In this document: piece after piece, positions 6,506 through 13,821 of the stretch
How positions within the stretch are numbered: the first letter of the stretch is position 1
Layout: every line of letters begins with the position of its first letter
The notes under the pieces: model-generated
The model's database searches: none
What the model was told of the DNA's origin: nothing
Seen by the model: the letters and a program-made list of their open reading frames with translations, nothing else
Assembly: GCA_947475855.1 (NCBI GenBank)
Contig: CANJPN010000033.1
Span: 1-20,287 of the forward strand
Source of the DNA: Bradyrhizobiaceae bacterium
GTDB taxonomy: Bacteria > Pseudomonadota > Alphaproteobacteria > Rhizobiales > Hyphomicrobiaceae
Direction of reading: 5' to 3'
Length of the DNA stretch: 20,287 bases
Translations under genes and position numbers: made by a program

Positions 6506-6874
6506 GTGAAGGAATTGTTCGTCTGCAATGAGGGCGACATCGCCGAGGGCGGCCGCAAGGTCGTTGCGGAGGACGGCGTAGAGATCGGCGTCTTCCGCGT
6601 CGGCGGCGCAATCGTCGCGTGGCGCAATCACTGCCCGCATCAGGGTGGACCGGTATGCCAGGGCCGGACGATGAAGCGCGTGGAGGAACGGCTCACCGAC
6701 TCCAAGCAAAGCCTCGGCATCCATTACGTTGAAGGTTCGCTGAATGTGGTGTGCCCCTGGCACGGTTATGAATTCGATGTGCGCACGGGTCGGCACGTCG
6801 GCCACGATGCAATGAAGCTGGCAAGCGTTGCCGTGAAGAATCGCGACGGCGCGATATACGTCGTGGTTTCGTAA
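6506..6874 (+). CDS. Rieske [2Fe-2S] ferredoxin with an extended ligand spacing
   Basis: A GTG start at 6506 with GGAG at 6494-6497 gives a 122-residue soluble protein. The Rieske cluster ligands are C43-P-H45 (in NHCPHQGGPVC) and C83-P-W-H86 (in VVCPWHGYEFD). The two ligand pairs are 37 residues apart, roughly twice the usual spacing in Rieske ferredoxins; the added segment (about 52-80) is charged and ends in GIHYVEGSLN. There is no signal peptide or membrane helix, so it acts in the cytoplasm as an electron carrier, or as a stand-alone Rieske subunit. No oxygenase alpha subunit or ferredoxin reductase is visible in the window. Only 32 bases separate it from the amidohydrolase gene, suggesting a shared transcript and a role in the same pathway. 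Redox partner unknown. Confidence 0.87.
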   Translation: MKELFVCNEGDIAEGGRKVVAEDGVEIGVFRVGGAIVAWRNHCPHQGGPVCQGRTMKRVEERLTDSKQSLGIHYVEGSLNVVCPWHGYEFDVRTGRHVGHDAMKLASVAVKNRDGAIYVVVS

Positions 6875-6906
6875 ACTCTTACAACTCCTCGATCAGCGAG
6901 ACGCCC

Positions 6907-8136
6907 ATGGCCCAGGACGCCAGCCCGAAAAAGCCGCCGGCCGAGTTGCCGATCATTACCGCCCGGACGGACTCGCGCGATTTGCTTGCGAAGGCGCGTC
7001 AGCAGGCGATCCAACGCGGCCTCGACAAGTACTTCATCGTCGATGTCGATGCGCACATCGGCGAGGGCTCGTGCTGGCCGGACGTTCTGAAGTACATCGA
7101 GAACCCGGCAACGCGCGAAGCCGCGTTCAGCTTTGGCGATGGCACCGGCCAGAACGCGTTTCTCAATGATACGCCGGGACTGCAATGGCAGAGTGCGCAC
7201 GGGAGGATCACTCACGGCGCCGGCCTCAAGGAGCCGGCTACAGACAAGACCGTGCCGCGCCCCGTCGACCTGTCGCGCAAGTGCATGGACATGCTCGGCC
7301 TGGATGCGCAGGTGTTCTTCCCCAACGGTTTGCTGTTCCTCGGCATGCATCCCGTGCCGGAGATGGAGATCGAGTTGTCGCTGGCCTACAACCGGTGGAT
7401 CGTCGAGGAGATTCTTCCGCACGAACCGCGGATGAAGGCGATGCTTTACCTGCCGTTCAACACGCCCGCGGCGGCCGAGGAGACGGTGAAGCGATTCCGT
7501 GGGGCGAAGGGTGTCGTCGGCTTTCTCATCACCTCGACGCGGCATATCCCCGTGCATTCCAACCAATACATGCGCCTCTATTCGATGTTGGAGGAGAGCG
7601 GCCTGCCGCTGGGGTTCCACGCGCATCACAATTGGCACAGCGACTATACGAGGCAGCTTAACCGCTTCCTGTCGATGCACGCGCTGTCGTTCACGTTCTC
7701 CAACATGGTGCACTTGACGAACTGGGTCATCAACGGCCTTCCCGAGCGCTTCCCGAAGCTCAAGGTGATGTGGATCGAGAGCGGGCTCGCGTGGCTCGCG
7801 TTCCTTGCGCAGCGGCTGGACAACGAGTACCTGATGCGCGTTTCGGAGGCGCCACTTCTGAAGAAGCTGCCGAGCGATTACATCCGCGAAATGTACTACA
7901 CGCTGCAGCCGCTCGAGACGTCGAACATGAAGCTCACCGAGGCGACGTTCGACGTGATCAAGGCCGACACGCAGTTGCTTTACGCGTCCGATTGGCCGCA
8001 CTGGGATTTCGATGTGCCGGCCCGTCTGTTCGACCTGCCGTTCCTCGACGACAACGCGCGCCGCAACATTCTCGGCCTCAATGCGGCGAAGGTATTCGGG
8101 ATGGAAGTTCCCGCGAAATACCGGAACGAGGGATAG
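6907..8136 (+). CDS. ACMSD-like amidohydrolase (metal-dependent hydrolase or decarboxylase, PF04909)
   Basis: The 409-residue protein has the amidohydrolase_2 layout: a first metal motif VDVDAHIGEGS (Asp48, His50, Glu53, the DxHxxE variant), FHAHHNWHSD in mid-barrel (His238, His240, His241), the strand FPKLKVMWIESGLAWL, and the catalytic ASDWPHWD (Asp362). Enzymes of this branch include aminocarboxymuconate-semialdehyde decarboxylase and gamma-resorcylate/5-carboxyvanillate decarboxylases, so both C-C bond hydrolysis and decarboxylation are possible. It probably forms an operon with the Rieske gene 32 bp upstream. The gene ends 13 bases from the convergent Bug gene. The link to the dioxygenase/cyclase pair upstream is by neighbourhood only. 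Residues before about 40 look like a disordered leader; the ribosome site is weak, so the start could lie a little further in. Substrate unknown. Confidence 0.86.
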   Translation: MAQDASPKKPPAELPIITARTDSRDLLAKARQQAIQRGLDKYFIVDVDAHIGEGSCWPDVLKYIENPATREAAFSFGDGTGQNAFLNDTPGLQWQSAHGRITHGAGLKEPATDKTVPRPVDLSRKCMDMLGLDAQVFFPNGLLFLGMHPVPEMEIELSLAYNRWIVEEILPHEPRMKAMLYLPFNTPAAAEETVKRFRGAKGVVGFLITSTRHIPVHSNQYMRLYSMLEESGLPLGFHAHHNWHSDYTRQLNRFLSMHALSFTFSNMVHLTNWVINGLPERFPKLKVMWIESGLAWLAFLAQRLDNEYLMRVSEAPLLKKLPSDYIREMYYTLQPLETSNMKLTEATFDVIKADTQLLYASDWPHWDFDVPARLFDLPFLDDNARRNILGLNAAKVFGMEVPAKYRNEG

Positions 8137-8150
8137 GCGGCAGGTCGCCT
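8135..8150. repeat. Short hairpin spanning two convergent stop codons
   Basis: AGGCG (8135-8139) pairs with CGCCT (8146-8150) around a 6-base loop. It lies across the TAG of the amidohydrolase and the TAA of the Bug gene, which face each other 13 bases apart. With only 5 bp and no T-run it is a weak candidate for a bidirectional terminator. Confidence 0.3.
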
Positions 8151-9118
8151 TACTTCGGCTGGAAGCCGGATTCTTTGACGAGGCGCTCGGCAATGGCGCG
8201 GTCCTCGGCGATGAACTTCCGGAACTCGTCGAGCTTCATGACTACCGGGGCGATGCCTCGGGGCTTGAACATCTTGTCACGAAACGCAGGTCTCGCCATG
8301 GCGACTTGCGAGGCTTCGGCGAGTTTTTCGGTGATCGGCCGGGGCGTGCCGATCGGTGCGAACATGCCGAACCATGATGGCGGAAATTTCTCGCCATTGC
8401 GAAGTTCACTGATCGTGGGAACGTCGGGCAGGATATCGAGCCGCTTGTCGCCATTGACCGCAAGCGCGGTGAACTGGCCGGCTTCGATGAAGGGCAGAAC
8501 GTTCGAGACGCCGACGGCTCCTACCGGTGCGGAATTGCTCAGCATCGCATTGGCCAATTCCCCGCCGCCGCGAAACGGTACCTTGGCAATATCGATGCCG
8601 TTCTCCCGATTGAGCTTGGCCATCAATTGCTCGAGGGGAAACGAGAACGTGCCATAGCTCAAGGCGCCGGGATGAGCCTTGGCATATGCAATCATCTCAT
8701 TGAGCGACTTGACCTTGTGCGAGCTGTTGATCGCGACGACGGCAACGTTGATGAATAGATTGACGATGGGCGCCAGATCTTTGTCGGGATTGAACGGAAT
8801 GCTGGCGAACAGCAGCTGATTGTAGACGATCGGCTCCTGCGAAACGATGCAGACCGTGTAGCCGTCCGGTGGGGCCTCCGCACAGGCGCGCGTGCCGATG
8901 TTCTCTGCGGCACCGGAACGGTTCTCAACTACGAACGGCTGGCCGAGATCGTTTTTCAGTTCTTCTGCGAGGGCGCGGGCGAAGATGTCGCCGCCACCGC
9001 CGACGGCGAGAGGAACGATGACGCGCACCACCCGGTTGGGATAGTCCTGGGCTGAAAGAGGGTGTGAGGCAATGGCGCCTAGGAAGGTGAGCGCGAGAAG
9101 CCGCATCGCCATTCGCAT
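8150..9118 (-). CDS. Bug/TctC family periplasmic solute receptor (first copy)
   Basis: Starting from ATG 9118, with GGGGGA just upstream, the 322-residue protein begins with a signal peptide (MRMAMRLLALTFLGAIASHP, cleavage near LSA/QDYP). The mature part opens with YPNRVVRVIVPLAVGGGGD, the Bug-family nucleotide-like strand and ligand loop, and carries VENRSGAAENIGTRACAEAPP and DGYTVCIVSQ, the second half of the ligand clamp. Bug proteins bind carboxylated or aromatic solutes in the periplasm for tripartite tricarboxylate transporters. No TctA or TctB gene is in the window, so it is an orphan receptor, common for this family. It is transcribed towards the amidohydrolase gene, and the neighbourhood suggests it captures the substrate or a related acid. 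Two other in-frame ATGs follow at 9112 and 9106 and could also serve. Confidence 0.9.
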   Translation of the reverse strand: MRMAMRLLALTFLGAIASHPLSAQDYPNRVVRVIVPLAVGGGGDIFARALAEELKNDLGQPFVVENRSGAAENIGTRACAEAPPDGYTVCIVSQEPIVYNQLLFASIPFNPDKDLAPIVNLFINVAVVAINSSHKVKSLNEMIAYAKAHPGALSYGTFSFPLEQLMAKLNRENGIDIAKVPFRGGGELANAMLSNSAPVGAVGVSNVLPFIEAGQFTALAVNGDKRLDILPDVPTISELRNGEKFPPSWFGMFAPIGTPRPITEKLAEASQVAMARPAFRDKMFKPRGIAPVVMKLDEFRKFIAEDRAIAERLVKESGFQPK

Positions 9119-9302
9119 CGTTTCCCCCAATGTCGGCTGGCCTAGGTGTTCAGCTCGCTCGAAGCGTCTGTTGCGCGAGTTTGGGCGCGAACAATCCGCG
9201 TCAGCATATTTGCACATCCAGCGTATCGTTCTGCAGTGGGTAGGGCAATTCAGATGGTGCAACGAGGCGTCGGGGGCGAGGAATGCTTGCACCGTTGCAT
9301 CC

Positions 9303-10289
9303 TCATTCGACCTGGACGCCCGTCTCGGCAACGATGCCGACCCACTCCTTGGCTTGTTGGGCAAGTACGGCTGCGAATTCCTGGGGTGATGAGATTTTGG
9401 GGTCGATGCCGAGCTTGCCGAAGCGGACGGCGGCCTCCGGGGAGCGAAGGATCTCGTTGACGGTCTTGTTCAACAACTCGACGATCGGTGCCGGCGTACC
9501 GGCTGGCGCCATCAGCCCGTACCAGTTGTAGTTCGGGAACCCGGGATATCCTGCCTCCCTTATGGTCGGCACATCGGGGATCTCCGGCCACCGCTGGTCG
9601 CTCGTGACAGCGAGGCCGCGCAATTTGCCCTCGGTGATCAGCGACAGCAGAACGGACTTGTTGTTGAAGGTCATTTGGATGTGGCCGCCCATCACGTCCT
9701 GGATGGCTGGTGCGCCGCCTTTGTACGGCACGAACTTAACGTCCAAGCCGGCGCGCTTGTTGAGCAGCGCGATTGAGAAATGCGCCCCGAATCCGTGAAC
9801 CGAGCCCGCCGATAGCTTGCCGGCATTGGCTTTGGCGTAGGTTACAAATTCGGCCAGCGTCTTTGGCGCAAGGGAAGGCGTGATCACCATCACTTGGCTG
9901 TCGTTAGCGATCGACGCGACGGGTACGATGTCCTTCTGCGGGTCGTAGTCGAGCTTCTTGTAGAGTGCGGGCACCACAGCATTGAGGTTGGTGCCCCCGA
10001 TCATCAACGTATACCCGTCAGGTGCGGCACGTGCGACCATCTTGGAGCCAGTGCGCCCCCCTGCCCCTGCAACGTTCTCCACGACGATGGCTTGCTTGAG
10101 TTTCGTTGACATTTTCTCCACCACCAGCCTTGCGGCGACGTCCGTCGGACCTCCGGGCGCCAAGGGCACCACGAGTTTGATCGTTCGGTCGGGGTAGGTT
10201 TGCGCTGTGGCAGAAACTGTACCAATGAGGGCAATAAGTAGCGAATAGCCCCCGGCAAGCGCCGAGGCCGCATTGCTTGTCCGGCGCAT
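9303..10289 (-). CDS. Bug/TctC family periplasmic solute receptor (second copy)
   Basis: The 328-residue protein starts at ATG 10289 behind a near-perfect ribosome site (GGGAGGAA). It has a signal peptide (hydrophobic segment about residues 9-27, cleavage near ATA/QTYP). Bug signatures are YPDRTIKLVVPLAPGGPTD, VENVAGAGGRTGSKMVARAAP and DGYTLMIGGTN. It belongs to the same family as the next gene downstream (8150-9118) but is clearly divergent from it (for example PGGPTD against VGGGGD in the ligand loop), so this is not a recent tandem duplication. The two are in the same direction with 184 bases between them and may bind different ligands. It is divergent from thrC, sharing a 236-bp upstream region. 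No transporter membrane subunits are nearby; the ligand is unknown. Confidence 0.91.
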   Translation of the reverse strand: MRRTSNAASALAGGYSLLIALIGTVSATAQTYPDRTIKLVVPLAPGGPTDVAARLVVEKMSTKLKQAIVVENVAGAGGRTGSKMVARAAPDGYTLMIGGTNLNAVVPALYKKLDYDPQKDIVPVASIANDSQVMVITPSLAPKTLAEFVTYAKANAGKLSAGSVHGFGAHFSIALLNKRAGLDVKFVPYKGGAPAIQDVMGGHIQMTFNNKSVLLSLITEGKLRGLAVTSDQRWPEIPDVPTIREAGYPGFPNYNWYGLMAPAGTPAPIVELLNKTVNEILRSPEAAVRFGKLGIDPKISSPQEFAAVLAQQAKEWVGIVAETGVQVE

Positions 10290-10525
10290 TAGTTCCTCCC
10301 CCTTGGCACGTCGCTGAACCTTGCCGTAAATGCATCCTTGCGTCACGCCAGATTTATCTCTGCAATTGCCAGCAGTTAGGCATGAAACGGGTGCCCACAC
10401 CGGCGAAATACCTTCATAAGCCGCGTTCACCTGTCCACTGGCCCTGTGTCAGCCTTGTTCGGGCCGTGGCCGCGCACTACGGTGCCGTTCCGAACTTCCA
10501 ACCAGAGCACTCGCATAGAGTATAA
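10290..10525. other. Divergent intergenic region between Bug receptor and thrC
   Basis: This 236-bp region must carry the promoters of the minus-strand Bug gene and of the plus-strand thrC operon. It contains the strong Bug ribosome site next to 10289. I see no convincing -35/-10 pair or long inverted repeat, and no small gene with a plausible start. Confidence 0.5.
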
Positions 10526-11938
10526 GTGAGGACCGTGCAGTACATTTCCACCCGAGGCGAGGCACCCAGGCTTGGCTTTGCCGACGTGACGCTCGCGGGC
10601 CTTGCCCGCGACGGCGGCCTCTACATGCCCGAAACCTGGCCAAAGCTGTCAACATCGACAATTGCCGGCCTCGCCGGCCGGCCGTTCCATGAAATCGCGG
10701 TCGAGGTCATCGCGCCGTTCACAGGAGGGGAGGTATCGCGCGCCGATCTCGCCTCGATGGCTCGCGAGGCCTACGCGGAATTCGGGCATCCCGCGGTGAC
10801 GCCGCTCGTCCAGATCGGACCGGACCGGTGGGTCCTCGAATTGTTCCACGGACCGACGCTGGCGTTCAAGGACGTGGCGATGCAGTTGCTCGCCCGGCTG
10901 ATGGATCACATGCTGGCCAAGCGCGGCGAGCGGGCGACGATCGTCGGCGCAACATCCGGCGACACGGGCGGAGCCGCGATCGAGGCGTTCCGTGGTTCGA
11001 GCCGCGTCGATGTCGTGATTCTGTTCCCGAATGGCCGTGTGTCCGACGTGCAGCGGCGCATGATGACGACGCCGAAGGAAACCAACGTCCATGCCGTCGC
11101 GGTCGACGGCACGTTCGACGACTGTCAGGCGCTGGTGAAGGCGATGTTCAATCATCTGGCCTTTCGCGACCGGCTGAAGCTGTCGGCGGTGAACTCGATC
11201 AACTGGGCACGTATCGTGGCCCAGGTAACTTATTATTTCGCTGCCGGTGCCGCGCTGGGCGCGCCGCATCGCAAGCTCTCGTTCGTCGTGCCGACCGGCA
11301 ACTTCGGCGACATTCTCGCAGGCTGGGTCGCGCGGCAAATGGGGCTGCCGATCGAGCAGCTCGTGATCGCGTCCAACGCCAACGATATCCTGCCGCGCAC
11401 GGTTGCGACGGGCATCTACGAGACACGGGGTGTGGTGCCGACGACGTCCCCTTCGATGGACATCCAGGTGTCGTCGAATTTCGAGCGATTCCTGTTCGAA
11501 GCCTGCGGGCGCGACCCTTCGGTCATTCGTGGTCAGATGGCGTCGCTGATGCAATCCGGCCGGTTCGACGTTGGCGCCGCGAAGGCGCGGCTCAAGGCGG
11601 AGTTCAGTGCAGCAGCGGCCGACGAGAAGCAGGTGGCAGAGACGATACGTGCGACGGAGCGGGCGACGGGCTATCTCACCGAGCCGCACACGGCGTGTGC
11701 GATCTTCGCGGCGGACAAGGCTCCTGCTGCGACGGCGCAGGTGATCCTGGCGACGGCGCATCCAGCGAAATTCCCCGATTCGATGCAGGAGATCACGGGC
11801 AAGCGGCCGGGTCTGCCGCCGAGGCTGTCCAGCCTACTGACCGAGCCGGAACGGATGAGCGTCGTTGCCAATGATCGGGATGCGATCGAGCGGTTCATCG
11901 AGGCGCGCTCCCGCGTCGTCGGCGGAGGAGCCTCATGA
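10526..11938 (+). CDS. thrC: Threonine synthase
   Basis: The 470-residue protein has the typical N-terminal threonine synthase segment (QYISTRGEAP, then GLARDGGLYMPETWP), the PLP-lysine motif GPTLAFKDVAMQLL with Lys115, and the phosphate-binding loop ATSGDTGGAAIEAF. Later come VPTGNFGDILAGW and PHTACAIFAA. It makes threonine from O-phosphohomoserine in the cytoplasm, the last step of threonine biosynthesis. The GTG at 10526 is used here. A GTG at 10535 would give a start closer to the usual family N-terminus (MQYISTRGE) but has its AGGA only 2 bases away, so the choice is open. Its TGA overlaps the ATG of the M16 peptidase gene (ATGA at 11935-11938), the classic alphaproteobacterial pairing of these genes. 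Confidence 0.95.
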   Translation: MRTVQYISTRGEAPRLGFADVTLAGLARDGGLYMPETWPKLSTSTIAGLAGRPFHEIAVEVIAPFTGGEVSRADLASMAREAYAEFGHPAVTPLVQIGPDRWVLELFHGPTLAFKDVAMQLLARLMDHMLAKRGERATIVGATSGDTGGAAIEAFRGSSRVDVVILFPNGRVSDVQRRMMTTPKETNVHAVAVDGTFDDCQALVKAMFNHLAFRDRLKLSAVNSINWARIVAQVTYYFAAGAALGAPHRKLSFVVPTGNFGDILAGWVARQMGLPIEQLVIASNANDILPRTVATGIYETRGVVPTTSPSMDIQVSSNFERFLFEACGRDPSVIRGQMASLMQSGRFDVGAAKARLKAEFSAAAADEKQVAETIRATERATGYLTEPHTACAIFAADKAPAATAQVILATAHPAKFPDSMQEITGKRPGLPPRLSSLLTEPERMSVVANDRDAIERFIEARSRVVGGGAS

Positions 11939-13203
11939 CGACCGAGATCACGACATTGCCGTCCGGTGTGCGGGTCGTCAGCCATGCGATGCCGCACCTG
12001 GAAACGGTATCGCTCGGCGTTTGGGTGGCGGCAGGTGCGAGGCACGAGACGGCCGCGGAAAATGGCATCTCGCACATGCTTGAGCACATGGCGTTCAAGG
12101 GAACGGCGCGCCGGTCGCCGCGAACGATCGCCGAGGAGATCGAACAGGTCGGCGGTGAACTCAATGCGGCGACGAGCCTCGAGATGACCGCTTATTATGC
12201 CCGCGTTCTGAAGGGCGACGAAGCGGTGGCGCTCGATATCCTGGCCGACATCCTGCAGAACTCGAGTTATGCAAAGGTAGAAATGGAGCGGGAGCGGGAG
12301 GTGATCCTGCAGGAAATCGCGGGGATCAACGACTCGCCCGACGAACTCGCCTACGACCTTTTGCAGGAAGCCGCGTTTCCCGAACAACCCGTAGGGCGGC
12401 CTGTGATCGGAACGCCACAGACGGTGTCGAGTTTTTCGGCCGATGATCTCAGGCGTTTCCTCAAAGAGCGTTATGTCGCGTCGAGTATCGTGGTTTCCGC
12501 CGCAGGTGCTGTCGTGCACGATCAGTTGGTGCGCCACGTTGAGGCCCAATTCGGCGCACTGAATGGGGGACATGGAATCGGTTCCGCAGAAGCGAAGTAT
12601 GTCGGGGGCGTTCGTGCGTCGTCGAAGACGTTCGAGCAGTGCCATTTGCTGCTCGGCTTCGCGGCGCCTTCCTACAAGGACAGGGATTTTTTGACCGCAC
12701 AGGTCTACTCGGGTTTGATGGGCGGTGGCATGTCGTCGCGACTTTTCCAGGAAGTGCGGGAGGAACGCGGGCTATGCTACGCGATCTATTCATCGGCCTG
12801 GGGTTTAGCAGACGGCGGCATGTTCAATGTCCATGCGGCGACCGGACCGGAGATGATGGGCGATCTCATCGATGTCGTAACGCGGGAGCTGAACCGATCA
12901 GTCGAGGAACGGCCTGAGACCGGTGAGGTCGAGCGCGCCAAGGCGCAGCTCAAGGCTGGCTTGCTGATCAGCCTGGAAAGTTCGTCCGCGCGTGCCGAGC
13001 AGATGGCGCGACAGCTTCTGGTGCACGGACGCTTGTTGACGCCGCGTGAGTTGATCGATCGTGTCGATGCGGTGACTCCGGAAGAGATAAGGGTGTTCGC
13101 CGAGCGGATGGTAAGGGGCAGCAAGCCCTCGGTCACCGTCGTCGGCGCGGGCAAGAAATCAAGGGGCTGGGCCGATCTGACGGACCAGCGGATGGCAGGA
13201 TAG
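11935..13203 (+). CDS. M16 family zinc peptidase (processing-peptidase-like)
   Basis: The 422-residue protein contains the inverted zinc motif HMLEH (His47, Glu50, His51) followed exactly 76 residues later by the third zinc ligand Glu127 in VILQEIAG, the complete HxxEH-x76-E active site of the M16 family. The length matches the single-unit bacterial relatives of mitochondrial processing peptidase beta and YmxG/PqqL-like proteins. No signal peptide is seen, so it probably works in the cytoplasm as a dimer, clearing short peptides. The C-terminal half (about 180-400) holds the second, inactive repeat domain, with the SSRLFQEVREERGLCYAIYS region typical of the family. Translation is likely coupled to thrC through the ATGA overlap, and the GNAT gene follows after 12 bases. 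Confidence 0.94.
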   Translation: MTTEITTLPSGVRVVSHAMPHLETVSLGVWVAAGARHETAAENGISHMLEHMAFKGTARRSPRTIAEEIEQVGGELNAATSLEMTAYYARVLKGDEAVALDILADILQNSSYAKVEMEREREVILQEIAGINDSPDELAYDLLQEAAFPEQPVGRPVIGTPQTVSSFSADDLRRFLKERYVASSIVVSAAGAVVHDQLVRHVEAQFGALNGGHGIGSAEAKYVGGVRASSKTFEQCHLLLGFAAPSYKDRDFLTAQVYSGLMGGGMSSRLFQEVREERGLCYAIYSSAWGLADGGMFNVHAATGPEMMGDLIDVVTRELNRSVEERPETGEVERAKAQLKAGLLISLESSSARAEQMARQLLVHGRLLTPRELIDRVDAVTPEEIRVFAERMVRGSKPSVTVVGAGKKSRGWADLTDQRMAG

Positions 13204-13215
13204 CGGACCAGGTCG

Positions 13216-13821
13216 ATGGCGTTCCTCAGATCCGGCGTCGGCTACGAACATGCTGCGAGCATCCGCGGGCATGGCGTATGGCTGCGGGCGCCAGTAGCTT
13301 CGGACTACGTGGCTTGGGCTGAACTGCGGCAGATGTCGCGGGCGCATCTGACGCCATGGGAGCCGCAGTGGACGCCCGATGAGTTGTCGCGGTCCTCGTT
13401 CAAGATGCGGCTTCGTCATTATGCACGCGAGGCGCGGGATGATTTGGGTTACGCCTATCTGATTTTTCGGACTGGCGATGACATGCTGATCGGGGGCTTG
13501 ACCCTCAGCAGCGTTCGCCGTGGCGTATCGCAGAGTGCTTCGCTGGGGTATTGGATGGGCTTGCCGTACATACGCAGAGGCTACATGTGCGCTGCGGTCG
13601 AGGCGGCTATACATCACGGATACGAGGCGCTCAGGCTGCACCGGATCGAAGCTGCGTGCCTGCCGTGGAATGCGGCTTCGATCGCCGTGCTCGAGGGCAG
13701 CGGGTTCGTTCGTGAAGGTCTCGCTCGGCAATATCTCAAGATCAACGGCGTGTGGCAGGATCATCTGCTGTATGCGCGGCTGCCGGTGCCGATTGCGCCG
13801 GCTGCGGGGTGTGGTGCATGA
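13216..13821 (+). CDS. GNAT acetyltransferase, RimJ/RimL type
   Basis: The 201-residue protein has the RimJ/RimL order of motifs: VWLRAPVASDYVAWAELR near the start, WMGLPYIRRGYMCAAVEAA with the acetyl-CoA pyrophosphate loop (Arg120-Arg121-Gly122-Tyr123-Met124), and then LHRIEAACLPWNAASIAVLE ending in GSGFVREG (Asn152, Gly163-Phe165). Family members acetylate N-terminal amino groups of ribosomal proteins or other small targets in the cytoplasm; the target here is not known. It is 12 bases after the peptidase gene, and its TGA overlaps the ATG of the next gene (ATGA at 13818-13821), so it belongs to the thrC operon. The position next to thrC and an M16 peptidase is conserved in rhizobial relatives, from memory. 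Confidence 0.88.
   Translation: MAFLRSGVGYEHAASIRGHGVWLRAPVASDYVAWAELRQMSRAHLTPWEPQWTPDELSRSSFKMRLRHYAREARDDLGYAYLIFRTGDDMLIGGLTLSSVRRGVSQSASLGYWMGLPYIRRGYMCAAVEAAIHHGYEALRLHRIEAACLPWNAASIAVLEGSGFVREGLARQYLKINGVWQDHLLYARLPVPIAPAAGCGA

Noticed and set aside
6766..8193. Long minus-strand open frame opposite the amidohydrolase gene (475 codons)
   Set aside because: It is Arg/His/Val-rich without domains, and overlaps both the amidohydrolase and the Rieske gene; a shadow frame.
10649..11761. 370-codon minus-strand frame opposite thrC
   Set aside because: Low-complexity Arg-rich translation, no motif, and fully inside a well-supported threonine synthase gene.
13752..13817. Upstream ATG adding 22 residues to the EAL protein
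   Set aside because: It lies within the GNAT gene, and the ATG at 13818 gives the familiar ATGA overlap with the signal peptide closer to the N-terminus.
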